From: an uncultured candidate division WPS-2 bacterium | Lineage (GTDB): Bacteria; Vulcanimicrobiota; Vulcanimicrobiia; Vulcanimicrobiales; Vulcanimicrobiaceae | Assembly (NCBI GenBank): GCA_937927945.1 | Contig: CALEYW010000040.1 | Span: 1-34,603, forward strand | Length of the DNA stretch: 34,603 nt | Direction: 5' to 3' | Part shown: positions 22,450 through 30,338 of the stretch, piece after piece | Numbering within the stretch: the stretch's first letter is position 1 | How the letters are laid out: each line of letters begins with the position of its first letter | Translations under genes and position numbers: made by a program | The notes under the pieces: generated by a model | What the model saw: only the letters and a program-made list of their open reading frames with translations | Told to the model about the DNA's origin: nothing | Database searches by the model: none

Positions 22450-22538
22450 CGGAGAGAGAGGGATTCGAACCCTCGATACGATGTAACTCGTATAACGGTT
22501 TAGCAAACCGCCGCCTTCAGCCGCTCGGCCATCTCTCC
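22450..22538 (-). tRNA. tRNA-Ser (anticodon GCT)
   Basis: A class II tRNA of 89 bases with acceptor GGAGAGA/TCTCTCC and discriminator G. The anticodon stem GCGGT/ACCGT holds loop TTGCTAA (anticodon GCT, codons AGC/AGU). A long variable arm (ATACGAG...CTCGTAT-type) and T arm GAGGG TTCGAAT CCCTC follow. Its 5' 22 bases overlap the end of the glycosyltransferase gene. Confidence 0.95.
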
Positions 22539-23695
22539 GCGCCGGCTCCCGAGGTTCGGATTTGCGCTCCGTCCTCCCTCCGTGCGAGCGCGGCGATGCG
22601 ATCGGCGATCCGCTCGGCCGCATCGGGATGCGCCAGCGCGGCCGCGTCGGCGCGCACGCGCTCGGCAACGCCGCCGCCGGCGAGCACGGCGTCGACGACC
22701 CGCACGAGCTCGCGCCCGCGCGTCGCGCGGAGCGCAGCGCCGTGCGAGATCAGGTAGCGCGCGTTGCGCTCCTCCTGCCCGGGGAGCGGGCGCAGCAGCA
22801 CCAGCGGAACGGACGCCGCCAGCGCCTCGGACGTCGAGAGCCCACCGGGTTTGGTGACCAGGACGTCGGCAGCGTGCATCCAGTCGAACACGTTCTCGAC
22901 GAAGCCGAGCACCCGCACGTCACTGCCGTCGCGGCGCGCCTCTTCGCTGAGCCGGCGTTCCAAACGGCGATTCTTTCCGACGATCACCACCGGGGTGACC
23001 GGATGCTCGGCTGCGGCGAGCGCGCGCACGGTCGTCGCGACCGGACCTAGACCAAGCCCACCGCCCATCACGAGCGCGACGGCGCGATCGGGCGGCAAGC
23101 CGAGACGTTTGCGCAATGCGGCCCGGTCCGCCGGCAGCTCGCCGAAGCGGCGATCGATCGGGATGCCGTCGACGCCGACGCGGCCGGGCTCGATCCCGCG
23201 GCCGACGAGCGCGGCGCGGATCTCCGGCGTCGCGACGGCGTACGCGTCGACGTTCTTGTAGATCCAGAACGGATGGACGACGAAATCGGTCACGATTCCC
23301 ATCACCGCGATCGACGGGTCGTAGAGGCGCTTGTAGGCCGACATCACGCCGCACGGAAATGCGTGCGTGCACACGACGACGCTGGGCTGCAGCCGCTTCA
23401 TCAAGCCGATGATGTTGCGCGCGGTGAACTCCGCCGCCCATTTGCGGAAACCACCGGCGACGGTGGCACGCTCGGCGCGATCGTAGATAACGCCGTAGAG
23501 CTGCGGGATCGTGCGGACCATTCCGATATAGCCGTCGCTGACGACCTTCGAGAACAGCGACGCTGCGTAGCGGTAGCTGTCGTGCACTTCGCCGCGCAGA
23601 CCGTGCGCCGCAAGCTGTTCGCGCACGGCGTCGGCGGCGGCCGTATGGCCCTCGCCGACCCGGGCCGAGAGGAAGAGGACCGGGCCCTTCGACAA
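22517..23695 (-). CDS. MGDG-synthase/GT28-family glycolipid glycosyltransferase
   Basis: A 392-residue enzyme. The N-terminal MGDG-synthase-like domain begins PVLFLSARVGEGHTAAADAV, the nucleotide-sugar cleft loop typical of UgtP and MurG-like enzymes. FPCGVMSAYKR and MGIVTDFVVHPFWIYKNVDAY follow. The C-terminal GT28 domain shows ALVMGGGLGLG, RVLGFVENVFDWMHAADVLVTKPGGLSTSEALA and RPLPGQEERNARYL, the donor-binding signature. It should add a sugar to diacylglycerol at the inner membrane. The start appears to be TTG inside a REP-like repeat without a ribosome site. The stop lies inside tRNA-Ser(GCT). Confidence 0.9.
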   Translation of the reverse strand: MSKGPVLFLSARVGEGHTAAADAVREQLAAHGLRGEVHDSYRYAASLFSKVVSDGYIGMVRTIPQLYGVIYDRAERATVAGGFRKWAAEFTARNIIGLMKRLQPSVVVCTHAFPCGVMSAYKRLYDPSIAVMGIVTDFVVHPFWIYKNVDAYAVATPEIRAALVGRGIEPGRVGVDGIPIDRRFGELPADRAALRKRLGLPPDRAVALVMGGGLGLGPVATTVRALAAAEHPVTPVVIVGKNRRLERRLSEEARRDGSDVRVLGFVENVFDWMHAADVLVTKPGGLSTSEALAASVPLVLLRPLPGQEERNARYLISHGAALRATRGRELVRVVDAVLAGGGVAERVRADAAALAHPDAAERIADRIAALARREDGAQIRTSGAGAERWPSG

Positions 23696-23707
23696 GCTCA
23701 GGGTGAC
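23685..23707 (+). repeat. REP-like element at the glycosyltransferase start
   Basis: CCCTTCGACAAGCTCAGGGT plus GAC is a near-palindromic short element of a kind I recall as widespread between bacterial genes. It covers the apparent TTG start of the glycosyltransferase, so its insertion or conservation has shaped that N-terminus. Confidence 0.5.
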
Positions 23708-23729
23708 GACGCCACGCAGCGTGAGCGGC

Positions 23730-24029
23730 CTACTTCGGATCCTCCGGCGGTGCGGTCTCTTCGGCCAGCACGAAGAAATCGTCCAGGATCTCCTGAGCCA
23801 AGTCTTCGTCGTCGAGCAGATCGCCGAACTGATCCGTCACGACGAACTCGTCGGAGACGTCGTTGTAGCAGACCGCGTACGCGTTGTTCTCGTCGTCCTC
23901 GACGAGACCGACGACTTCGAAGCGCAGCTCCGAGCCGTCCTCCATGTGGAGTTCGAGGACGTCCTTGAGGTCGAGTGGGTGTCTCTCGCCGTCGCTTCCT
24001 TGGGCGCCGGCGGTACCGTTCGTGTCGAT
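23730..24029 (-). CDS. DUF1292-family acidic protein, probable ATC start
   Basis: A small, very acidic protein of the DUF1292 (YrzB-like) group, whose function is unknown. The family core is MEDGSELRFEVVGLVEDDEN, then NAYAVCYNDVSDEFVV and DEDLAQEILDDFF. The first ATG is at 23945 (71 residues). In-frame coding continues upstream without a stop (DTNGTAGAQGSDGERHPLDL, then KDVLELH) to an ATC at 24027-24029. That ATC lies seven bases after a perfect AAGGAG at 24037-24042, right behind the MltG stop. There is no ATG, GTG or TTG to match that site. I infer a 99-residue product from a rare ATC start, or a base error there. Confidence 0.7.
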   Translation of the reverse strand: MDTNGTAGAQGSDGERHPLDLKDVLELHMEDGSELRFEVVGLVEDDENNAYAVCYNDVSDEFVVTDQFGDLLDDEDLAQEILDDFFVLAEETAPPEDPK

Positions 24030-24040
24030 GACGATGCTCC

Positions 24041-25069
24041 TTACTTGAGGTACCGTGCGACGTTCGCATTATGCTCGGCGAGCGTTTTGGCGAACGCGTG
24101 GCGGCCGTCGCCCTTCGCGACATAGTAGAGATAGTCGCTCGTCGCCGGCCGGAACGCGGCGTCGAGACTAGGCTTGCCGGGATTCGCGATCGGCGTGGGC
24201 GGCAGCCCCATGTGACGGTAGGTATTGTAGGGTGAGTCGATCTCCAGATCACGCTTCGTGATCACGTCGTGATGTTCCGGGAAAGTGTACTCGATCGATG
24301 CGTCGACTTCCAGCGGCATCCCGATCCGCAGCCGGTTGTAGATCACTGAGGCGATCGTCGGACGCTCGTCGTCGACCTTTCCCTCGCGCTCGATCAGCGA
24401 CGCGATCGTCACGATCTCGGGCAACGACTTGCCGAGCGCCTTCGCGCGAGCCTCCGCGTCGGGCGGCAGTTCCTTGCGGAACTGGTCGACCAGAATGCGG
24501 GCTGTCGCGGCCGGTCCGTCATCGGTCGGGACCAAGTACGTGCTGGGGAAGAGGTAGCCTTCGAGATTCGCCGTCCGTGCGCCGCCGAGCATGATGTTTG
24601 TGTGCAGGAACACGCTCTCGAACGCGGCCGAATCGGCGAGGCCCCGCCCGGCCAGCGTGTTCGCGATCTCGCGTGCCGTGTAGCCTTCTGGGATCGTGAC
24701 CCAGAGGGCGAACTGTTCGCCGCGCACCAAGCGCTCCAAGATCTGGTCGCTCGATTGATGGGCCGGGAAGCGGTACTCGCCGGCCTTCACGTCCGAGTCG
24801 ACGTGCCGGAAGCGCGCGAGCAGGCGAAATGCGATCGGGTGCGCGAGCACGCGATCCGCCTCCAGCGTGTGCACGACTTGAGCGAACGTCGAGCCTTTGG
24901 CGATGATGACGTCGGTCTGCGCCGCCGGCAGCGTCCGATCGATGTAGACGGCATCACGAAACCACATCGACGCGGCGCCGACGATCACGCCTGCTCCCAC
25001 GACGATTGCGACGCCGACGCCCACCAGGGCTCGCCCGGCGCGCCTTACCGATGCTTGCGGGCTAGCCAC
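24041..25069 (-). CDS. mltG: Endolytic murein transglycosylase
   Basis: MltG (YceG) cleaves nascent peptidoglycan strands and sets glycan chain length. The 342-residue protein has one N-terminal membrane anchor (ALVGVGVAIVVGAGVIVGAA), a LysM-like region (VIIAKGSTFAQVVHTLEADR) and the catalytic domain. Family motifs are LEGYLFPSTY, VTIASLIEREGK with the catalytic glutamate, IASVIYNRLRIGMPLEVDAS, and SPYNTYRHMGLPPTPIANPG. The active domain therefore faces the periplasm. The start is GTG and overlaps the ruvX end by 25 bases. Confidence 0.95.
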   Translation of the reverse strand: MASPQASVRRAGRALVGVGVAIVVGAGVIVGAASMWFRDAVYIDRTLPAAQTDVIIAKGSTFAQVVHTLEADRVLAHPIAFRLLARFRHVDSDVKAGEYRFPAHQSSDQILERLVRGEQFALWVTIPEGYTAREIANTLAGRGLADSAAFESVFLHTNIMLGGARTANLEGYLFPSTYLVPTDDGPAATARILVDQFRKELPPDAEARAKALGKSLPEIVTIASLIEREGKVDDERPTIASVIYNRLRIGMPLEVDASIEYTFPEHHDVITKRDLEIDSPYNTYRHMGLPPTPIANPGKPSLDAAFRPATSDYLYYVAKGDGRHAFAKTLAEHNANVARYLK

Positions 25070-25464
25070 GTTTCCAGAATTCCCACGGCGGCGAGTTGAT
25101 CGATCACTTTCTTGCGCTTGGCGCGCGACACGTCGGCGCCGATCAGGGCCTTCTGTGCGGCCGCCGTCGTCAGACGTTCGTCGATCCGTTCGATCGTACC
25201 GTCGTACGCACGAGCGAGATGCGCGACGAACGCGTCGATCTTCTCGCTGGCGAGCGCCCGCTGCCCGCTCATCGTCAGCGGATCGCCGACGACGATCGTC
25301 AGCGCTCCGCGTTCGCGGGCAATCGCGACGATCGCTGCCACGTCGTCGCGAACGTTCGTGCGCTCGATCGTGGAGTGCGGGAAGGCGAACGTGCCTTCAC
25401 CTACGGCCACGCCGATACGGCGCTCGCCGACGTCGAGCGCGAGAACCGATCCGCCGTCCGTCAT
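25045..25464 (-). CDS. ruvX: YqgF/RuvX Holliday-junction resolvase-like pre-16S rRNA nuclease
   Basis: A 139-residue RNase H-fold protein. The first catalytic strand is VLALDVGERRIGVAVG, the middle is TIVVGDPLTMSG, and the later acidic residues are in IERIDERLTTAAA and KKVIDQLAAVGILE. YqgF matures the 5' end of 16S rRNA in E. coli, and a role in recombination has also been proposed. The length is typical. Its ATG overlaps the recO stop as ATGA, so it is translated in line with recO and mltG. Confidence 0.93.
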   Translation of the reverse strand: MTDGGSVLALDVGERRIGVAVGEGTFAFPHSTIERTNVRDDVAAIVAIARERGALTIVVGDPLTMSGQRALASEKIDAFVAHLARAYDGTIERIDERLTTAAAQKALIGADVSRAKRKKVIDQLAAVGILETWLARKHR

Positions 25465-26195
25465 GTCAGCTCGTGGACGAGCGCGCGCGCTTTGGGGCGC
25501 CGGCCGAGATGCCAGGTGATCAAGTCGTCGGTCGCGCGCGCGACCTGCATCGTCGCGCGCAGCGAGGCGCCCGCGCCGCGCTCGGCCCCGAGCGCGCGGA
25601 AGTTCTCGACGTCACTCGCTTCGAACGCGTGCGCGTCGCCGCGGGCACCATAGCAGCGCTCGCAGCCCAAGCCGCCGGCCTCGAGATCCATCCACGCGCC
25701 GTGCCGGTCGAACGACCCGCCGCAGCGCACGCACGCGTCGTCGGCCGGAGCGAGACCCAGCGCGTGCAGCAGGCGCAACTGGAAGCGCGGGACGAGCGCG
25801 CCGGGCGTGTCGCTCGCCGCGACCGCAGCGAGCGCACCGCTCAGCAGCACGTAGATCTCGGGCAGCGCGAGGTCCGGTTCGCAGAACAGATCGATCGTCT
25901 CGGCGAACAACGACGCCGTCGCGAACGCATCGGGACGCACCAAGCCGCTCCAGTGGGACCGGACGGTGCGCACTTCAGTGACGACGTCGAGCGAGCGGCC
26001 CTTGTGCAGTGAGACGCGCACCTCGGCGAAGAGTTCGAGCCGCCCGCCGATCGAGCTGCGCGGACGCCGCACGCCCTTCGCGACGGCATCGACCTTCCCG
26101 CGCTCGCGGGTCAAGAACGTGTAGACACGATCGGCTTCGCCCAGCGGACGGCCGCGCAGCACGAACGCATCGGTGGTCGAGCTGCGCTCGGTCAG
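25461..26195 (-). CDS. recO: DNA repair protein RecO, probable CTG start
   Basis: RecO helps load RecA in the RecFOR pathway. The OB-fold N-terminus reads TERSSTTDAFVLRGRPLGEADRV-like sequence (key: FVLRGRPLGEAD), then RGKVDAVAKGVRRPRSSIGG. The C-terminal half has a zinc-finger CVRCGG...GCERCYG. The family N-terminus aligns with a CTG at 26193-26195, which overlaps the cdd stop as CTGA, with GAGGA about nine bases upstream. No ATG or GTG fits except a GTG eleven codons later that would cut the first beta strand. I therefore infer CTG initiation, giving 244 residues. Confidence 0.88.
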   Translation of the reverse strand: MTERSSTTDAFVLRGRPLGEADRVYTFLTRERGKVDAVAKGVRRPRSSIGGRLELFAEVRVSLHKGRSLDVVTEVRTVRSHWSGLVRPDAFATASLFAETIDLFCEPDLALPEIYVLLSGALAAVAASDTPGALVPRFQLRLLHALGLAPADDACVRCGGSFDRHGAWMDLEAGGLGCERCYGARGDAHAFEASDVENFRALGAERGAGASLRATMQVARATDDLITWHLGRRPKARALVHELT

Positions 26196-26611
26196 CTGAC
26201 CGTTCCTCGGAGGGCGGCGGCGTCGAGCTCCGAGGGACCGAACGCCTTCGGCAGCAATTCCGCGAGCGGCGTCTGCGTCAGCGCGCCGTCGTCGGCGTAG
26301 ATCACGGTCAGTCCCGGTCCGAATTCCCACAGGACTTGACGGCAGGCGCCGCACGGCAGCGTCGTGACGCCGTCCGGCCCGGCGACCGCGACGGCTTCGA
26401 AGGTGTGCGCGCCGCGCGCGACCGCGTTGAAGATCGCGGTCCGCTCGGCGCACATCGAGAGGCCGTACGATGCGTTTTCGACGTTCGCCCCGGTCCAGAC
26501 GCGGCCGTCGGTTCCGAGCAGCGCCGCGCCGACCGCGAACTGCGAGTACGGCGAATACGACCCGGCGCGTGCGGCGACCGCGGCCTCGAGCAGCCGGTCG
26601 GGATCAGTCAC
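26192..26611 (-). CDS. cdd: Cytidine deaminase
   Basis: The 139-residue homotetrameric type of cytidine deaminase, which turns cytidine and deoxycytidine into the uridine forms for pyrimidine salvage. It has YSPYSQFAVGAALL, NVENASYGLSMCAERTAIFN with the catalytic CAE, and LPCGACRQVLWEF, the second zinc motif. The GTG start overlaps the corC stop by eight bases, placing it in the same run as corC, recO and ruvX. Confidence 0.95.
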   Translation of the reverse strand: MTDPDRLLEAAVAARAGSYSPYSQFAVGAALLGTDGRVWTGANVENASYGLSMCAERTAIFNAVARGAHTFEAVAVAGPDGVTTLPCGACRQVLWEFGPGLTVIYADDGALTQTPLAELLPKAFGPSELDAAALRGTVS

Positions 26612-27911
26612 GGACGGCCGCCGCTTCCGCGTCGTGCGACGCGGCTTCGTCGTGGGTGAGCACGCGCACGCTCAGGATGCGGCGGCCACGAGTGCGGTCG
26701 ACCCGCAGGCGCACGCCGTCGCCGGCGTCGATCTCTTCGCCCTCGCGCGGCAATCGCCCGAACAGGCCGACGGTGTAGCCGCCGATCGTCTCGAACTCTT
26801 CGTGCGGCAACGAGATACCCAACGCAGCGTTGACGTCTTCGATGTTCGTGCCGGCTTCGACGACCGACTCGCCCGCGGCGATCGTGCGGATCGGTTCTTC
26901 TTCGCCTTCGTCGTGCTCGTCGCGGATCTCGCCGACGATCTCTTCGAGCAGATCTTCCATCGTCACGAGGCCGGCGGTGCCGCCGTATTCGTCGAGCACG
27001 ATGGCGAGCGAAAATTTCCCGCGCTGCATCTCGCGCAGCAGCTCCGAGACGCGTTTGTTCTGCGGCACGTGCACGACCGGCCGCATCAGCGTGCGCAGCG
27101 ACGTGTTGGCGATCGAACCGTTCGAGAGCGCGATCAGCAGTTCGCGGTCGTGCACGACGCCGATGACGTTGTCGATCGTCTCCTCGTAGACCGGCAGCTT
27201 CGAGTAACCGTCGGCGATCACGAGATCCAGCGCGCGACGCGGCGAGGAGGTGTCGGCCACCGTCACCATGTCGGTGCGCGGCGTCATCACTTCGACCACG
27301 ATCGTGTCGCCGAACTGGATGATCGAATGGATCAGCTCGCGCTCTTCTTCCTCGAGGACGTTCTGCTCGACGCCGACGTTGACCAGCGTCTTGATGTCTT
27401 CTTCCGTCACGTACGGGCCGATGTTGGGCGTGCCGCCGAAGATCCGGATCAGACCGTCGGTGATCCACAAGAACAGCGCGGTCAGCGGCGCGAGGACGCG
27501 CGTCACGAGCGCGAGGATCGGTGCCAGACGCAGCGCGGTGCGGTCGCCCGAACCGACGGCGATCGTCTTCGGCAGAATCTCGCCGAAGAGCAGGATCACG
27601 ATCGTCATGACGACGGTCGACCAGATGGCCGCATGCGGAATCCCCGAGGCGATGAACAGCTCGGTTGCCACCGAGTCGGCGGCCAGCAGCACGAACGTGC
27701 TGCCGATGAGGACCGAAGTCAGCGTCCGGTTGCGGTTCTCGAGCAGCCGCTGCAGACCGATCGCGCTTTTGATGCCCTTTTCCGCCAAGGCGCGCGTGCG
27801 GATGCGATTCATCTGGACGATCGCCGCCTCGGAAGCCGCGAAAAACGCGGCTGCACCCACGAGCAGGACGAGGGCGAGGATTGCGGGCCAGTGCGATGTC
27901 GACGACGTCAT
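26604..27911 (-). CDS. CNNM/CorC-type transporter-like protein with CBS domains
   Basis: A 435-residue member of the HlyC/CorC (UPF0053) family. The CNNM membrane domain comes first, with FFAASEAAIVQMNRIRTRAL and IVILLFGEILPKTIAV. It is followed by a CBS pair (VEVMTPRTDMVTVAD and MRPVVHVPQNKRVSELLREM) and LDEYGGTAGLVTMEDLLEEI. A CorC/HlyC C-terminal domain ends it (IGGYTVGLFGRLPREGEEI). Relatives are linked to magnesium and cobalt homeostasis. It probably starts the cdd-recO-ruvX-mltG transcript, since a TATAAT box lies 54 bases upstream. Confidence 0.93.
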   Translation of the reverse strand: MTSSTSHWPAILALVLLVGAAAFFAASEAAIVQMNRIRTRALAEKGIKSAIGLQRLLENRNRTLTSVLIGSTFVLLAADSVATELFIASGIPHAAIWSTVVMTIVILLFGEILPKTIAVGSGDRTALRLAPILALVTRVLAPLTALFLWITDGLIRIFGGTPNIGPYVTEEDIKTLVNVGVEQNVLEEEERELIHSIIQFGDTIVVEVMTPRTDMVTVADTSSPRRALDLVIADGYSKLPVYEETIDNVIGVVHDRELLIALSNGSIANTSLRTLMRPVVHVPQNKRVSELLREMQRGKFSLAIVLDEYGGTAGLVTMEDLLEEIVGEIRDEHDEGEEEPIRTIAAGESVVEAGTNIEDVNAALGISLPHEEFETIGGYTVGLFGRLPREGEEIDAGDGVRLRVDRTRGRRILSVRVLTHDEAASHDAEAAAVRD

Positions 27912-27964
27912 GCTGGCGTCGGGCGGCGACTGCCCGGTAGTGGGTCGGTACTCAAGCGGGACCG

Positions 27965-27970
27965 ATTATA
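27965..27970 (-). promoter_or_regulatory. TATAAT -10 box upstream of the CorC-type gene
   Basis: The minus strand reads TGTTATAATCGG in the 77-base gap between dgkA and the CorC-type gene. The box is perfect, but I see no good -35 at the expected distance, so its strength is uncertain. Confidence 0.55.
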
Positions 27971-27988
27971 ACACAATGCCCGATGCGC

Positions 27989-28360
27989 CTAGGATCGCCA
28001 GACGGCCCACGCCGCGACCGCAGCACCGGCGGCGACCGCCGTAAGGGCGGCGACGAGGACGGCCGCGGCCGCGACGTCCTTCGCTTGCTTTGCCAAGGGG
28101 TGGTCTTCCGGCGACACGAGGTCGACCACGGCCTCCACCGCCGTGTTGAGGAGCTCGGCGACTAGGACGAGCCCGATCGCCAGCACCAGGACCGCCCAGG
28201 CGGGCGGCGGCAGGCGCAGCAGGACGCCCGCCGCGACGACCAGCACGGCGATACCCGCGTGAATGCGGAAGTTTGGCTGGGCCTGCCAAGCCGCGCGCAC
28301 GCCGGCGAACGCATAGCCGAACGCGGCGCCGAGGCCGCCGCGCCGGGGGTGGCTATCCAA
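27989..28360 (-). CDS. dgkA: Diacylglycerol/undecaprenol kinase (DgkA family)
   Basis: A small membrane kinase of about 123 residues with three hydrophobic segments. The DgkA core is FGYAFAGVRAAWQAQPNFRI at the N-terminus, then AELLNTAVEAVVDLVSPEDH with the catalytic glutamate, then PLAKQAKDVAAAAVLVAAL. In Gram-positive-like bacteria the enzyme phosphorylates undecaprenol, so the substrate here could be either lipid. The start appears to be TTG, overlapping the TPR gene stop by eight bases. No ATG is available in frame. Confidence 0.9.
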   Translation of the reverse strand: MDSHPRRGGLGAAFGYAFAGVRAAWQAQPNFRIHAGIAVLVVAAGVLLRLPPPAWAVLVLAIGLVLVAELLNTAVEAVVDLVSPEDHPLAKQAKDVAAAAVLVAALTAVAAGAAVAAWAVWRS

Positions 28361-29822
28361 GCCGGTCGAGGGTGAGATCGCGAGCCCCCTTCCAGTGCGC
28401 CTTGTAGGCCGCCCGCGCGGCGGCATCGTCCTTGTGCTGCGCCGAGAGCGCCTCGGCCAGACCCCATTCCAGGTGCGGGTCGTTGGGGAACCGCACGAGC
28501 TCGGCGGTGAAGACGGTCTCGGCCTGGGCCGGTTTCCCGGCCGCCGAGAGCGCGGCCGCGTACCCTTCGCCGACCGGCACCGTCCAGTAGTCCTTCGGGT
28601 CGCCCGGGTTCGACGTCTTGGTCTCGGCGTACGCGCGCGCGTAGGCGGCGACGCGGGCCTCCACGTCGCCGGCGCGACCCGCGATCGCCGCATCGATCAG
28701 CGCGCGCCGGACGGTGTCGGTCCGCGCGAGTTTGTCGCGCTCGGTCCGCGCGGTCGCAGCGTTGCCGCTGCGCGCCGCCGCGATTCCTCGCGCGAACGAA
28801 TTGGCGCCGCTGCCGATCGCCACGACCGCCGCGTCGTCGTGAAGACGCAGCGCGAGCTTGGCCCGCATGGAGGCATCCTCGTCGCTCGCGGCCGCCCGCG
28901 CATCGGCGTCGCGACCGATCGTCGTCAGCCCGTACAAAACGAAATCGACGTCGTGATCGTGGTATTGCTTCATGTACTGCTGGCCGGGCCCGTCGCCGAG
29001 CGCGAACCATGCGCGGTCGTTCGCCACCGCAACCTGATTGTCTGCCGCGAGCCGGTCGTAGTCTCCGATGCGCGACCAGATGTGCCCGGACATATGCGGC
29101 AAGTGCGACTCACCCGGCGGGTAGACGTACGACGAGAGCGTCTCGGCGTCGGAGACGGCATCCTTCGGGCGCTTCACTTCTTCGAGCAAGTGCAGCCGCA
29201 GATGGTGCGCACCGAGGTTCGAGGGTTCGAGCACGAGCGCACGATCGACGTCGTCGAGGATCTCGTGTGCTTTGGGCGTCATCGCGTCTTTGCCGTCGAG
29301 CAGCGCGTCTTCAGCGACGTAGTTCGCGAAACCGGCGACGACCAGGGCGTTGGGTTCGTCTTGGTGCGCCTTGGTGAACGCGCTCATCGACGCTTCATAG
29401 CGCGAGAACTTCTGCTTCGTGCTCCCCTTCGCGTAGCGTGCGCCGATCGCGCCGACCAACGCGCGCTCCTCTGGGCTCGCGTGCGCGAGGTGGGCGCGTG
29501 CCTTGCGTGCCGCATCGGCGCCGCGCTGCTCGCCTTCGGGCGTCGATGGGAAGTTGATGTCGATCGTGTCGGCTTCCGCCATCCCCCAATACGCCATCGC
29601 CAGATCCGGATCGCGTTCGGCGGCCTGCGCGAAGAGCACGCGGGCCTCGCCCTCGTCGAAGGCATACAGCATCGCGAGGCCGCGGTCGAACAGCTGCTGC
29701 GCTTTCGGATCGCTCGTCGAGACGGTCCAATGCGCGTGCGCCTCTTGCGCGGCTTGCAGCGGACGGGCCCCGGTCGCGAGCACCACCGCACAAGCAAGAA
29801 CGGCGGCAATGGAACGGGTCAT
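28353..29822 (-). CDS. Secreted TPR-repeat protein
   Basis: A 489-residue protein with signal peptide MTRSIAAVLACAVVLATG ending near RPLQA. TPR-like helical pairs run through it, for example KAQQLFDRGLAMLYAFDEGE, then FAQAAERDPDLAMAYWGMAE, and PHLEWGLAEALSAQHKDD near the end. The middle has unusual His-rich motifs, LGAHHLRLHLLEE and SHLPHMSGHIWSRIGDYD, that could bind metal. I chose the ATG at 29822 because it overlaps the ybeY stop (ATGA) and leads straight into the signal peptide. Such a protein in the ybeY-dgkA run is unusual. Its role is unknown. Confidence 0.82.
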   Translation of the reverse strand: MTRSIAAVLACAVVLATGARPLQAAQEAHAHWTVSTSDPKAQQLFDRGLAMLYAFDEGEARVLFAQAAERDPDLAMAYWGMAEADTIDINFPSTPEGEQRGADAARKARAHLAHASPEERALVGAIGARYAKGSTKQKFSRYEASMSAFTKAHQDEPNALVVAGFANYVAEDALLDGKDAMTPKAHEILDDVDRALVLEPSNLGAHHLRLHLLEEVKRPKDAVSDAETLSSYVYPPGESHLPHMSGHIWSRIGDYDRLAADNQVAVANDRAWFALGDGPGQQYMKQYHDHDVDFVLYGLTTIGRDADARAAASDEDASMRAKLALRLHDDAAVVAIGSGANSFARGIAAARSGNAATARTERDKLARTDTVRRALIDAAIAGRAGDVEARVAAYARAYAETKTSNPGDPKDYWTVPVGEGYAAALSAAGKPAQAETVFTAELVRFPNDPHLEWGLAEALSAQHKDDAAARAAYKAHWKGARDLTLDRLG

Positions 29823-30319
29823 CCCGGGGCTCCTTCGAGGTACGGCCACGGCATTCCGACCGCGGCCGCCAAACGCCGTTCCTCGGCTTCCATGACGGCC
29901 CGCTCCGGTGCGACGAGGTGGTCGTGACCCGCCAGATGCAGCACCGCGTGGATCAGCAGCCGCTCGACCTCGCGTTCGAGCGGCGCGTCGTAGTCGGCGG
30001 CCTGGCGCGCCGCGGTATCGACGCTCACCACGATGTCGCCGAGCATCCGCTCCGCGCCGGCCTCGTCGGCTCGAAGCGGCCGGGTCGCGCCGCTGCGGTC
30101 GAACGTCTCAGGCGCGTACATCGGAAAGCTCAGCACGTCGGTCGGCGCGTCCTTGTCGCGATGCTCGCGATTCAGCCGGCGCATCTCCGAGTCGCGCACG
30201 AACGTCAGCGAGACGCTGGACCCCACCTCACCGATCTCCGTCAACAAGCGTTCCAGCACGCGAACGAGGGGACGGGTGGCGAGGCCGGTCCCGCGCGTGC
30301 GATTCTCGAGATAGACCAC
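29819..30319 (-). CDS. ybeY: Endoribonuclease YbeY (rRNA maturation)
   Basis: YbeY is a zinc endoribonuclease for 16S rRNA 3' processing and ribosome quality control. The signature HAVLHLAGHDH supplies three histidine ligands, and LTFVRDSEMRRLNREHRDKD, then APTDVLSFP precedes it. I chose GTG at 30319 (VVYLENRTRG), giving 166 residues, because the longer frame would reach into phoH coding sequence with no family similarity. It overlaps phoH by 19 bases or so, and the TPR gene follows by ATGA. Confidence 0.92.
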   Translation of the reverse strand: MVYLENRTRGTGLATRPLVRVLERLLTEIGEVGSSVSLTFVRDSEMRRLNREHRDKDAPTDVLSFPMYAPETFDRSGATRPLRADEAGAERMLGDIVVSVDTAARQAADYDAPLEREVERLLIHAVLHLAGHDHLVAPERAVMEAEERRLAAAVGMPWPYLEGAPG

Positions 30320-30338
30320 CAGCTGTCGGCCGGCGCCC

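Noticed and set aside
26364..27971. 535-codon plus-strand open frame
   Set aside because: It lies antisense to cdd and the CorC-type gene, both with full family motifs. Its composition is that of a high-GC shadow.
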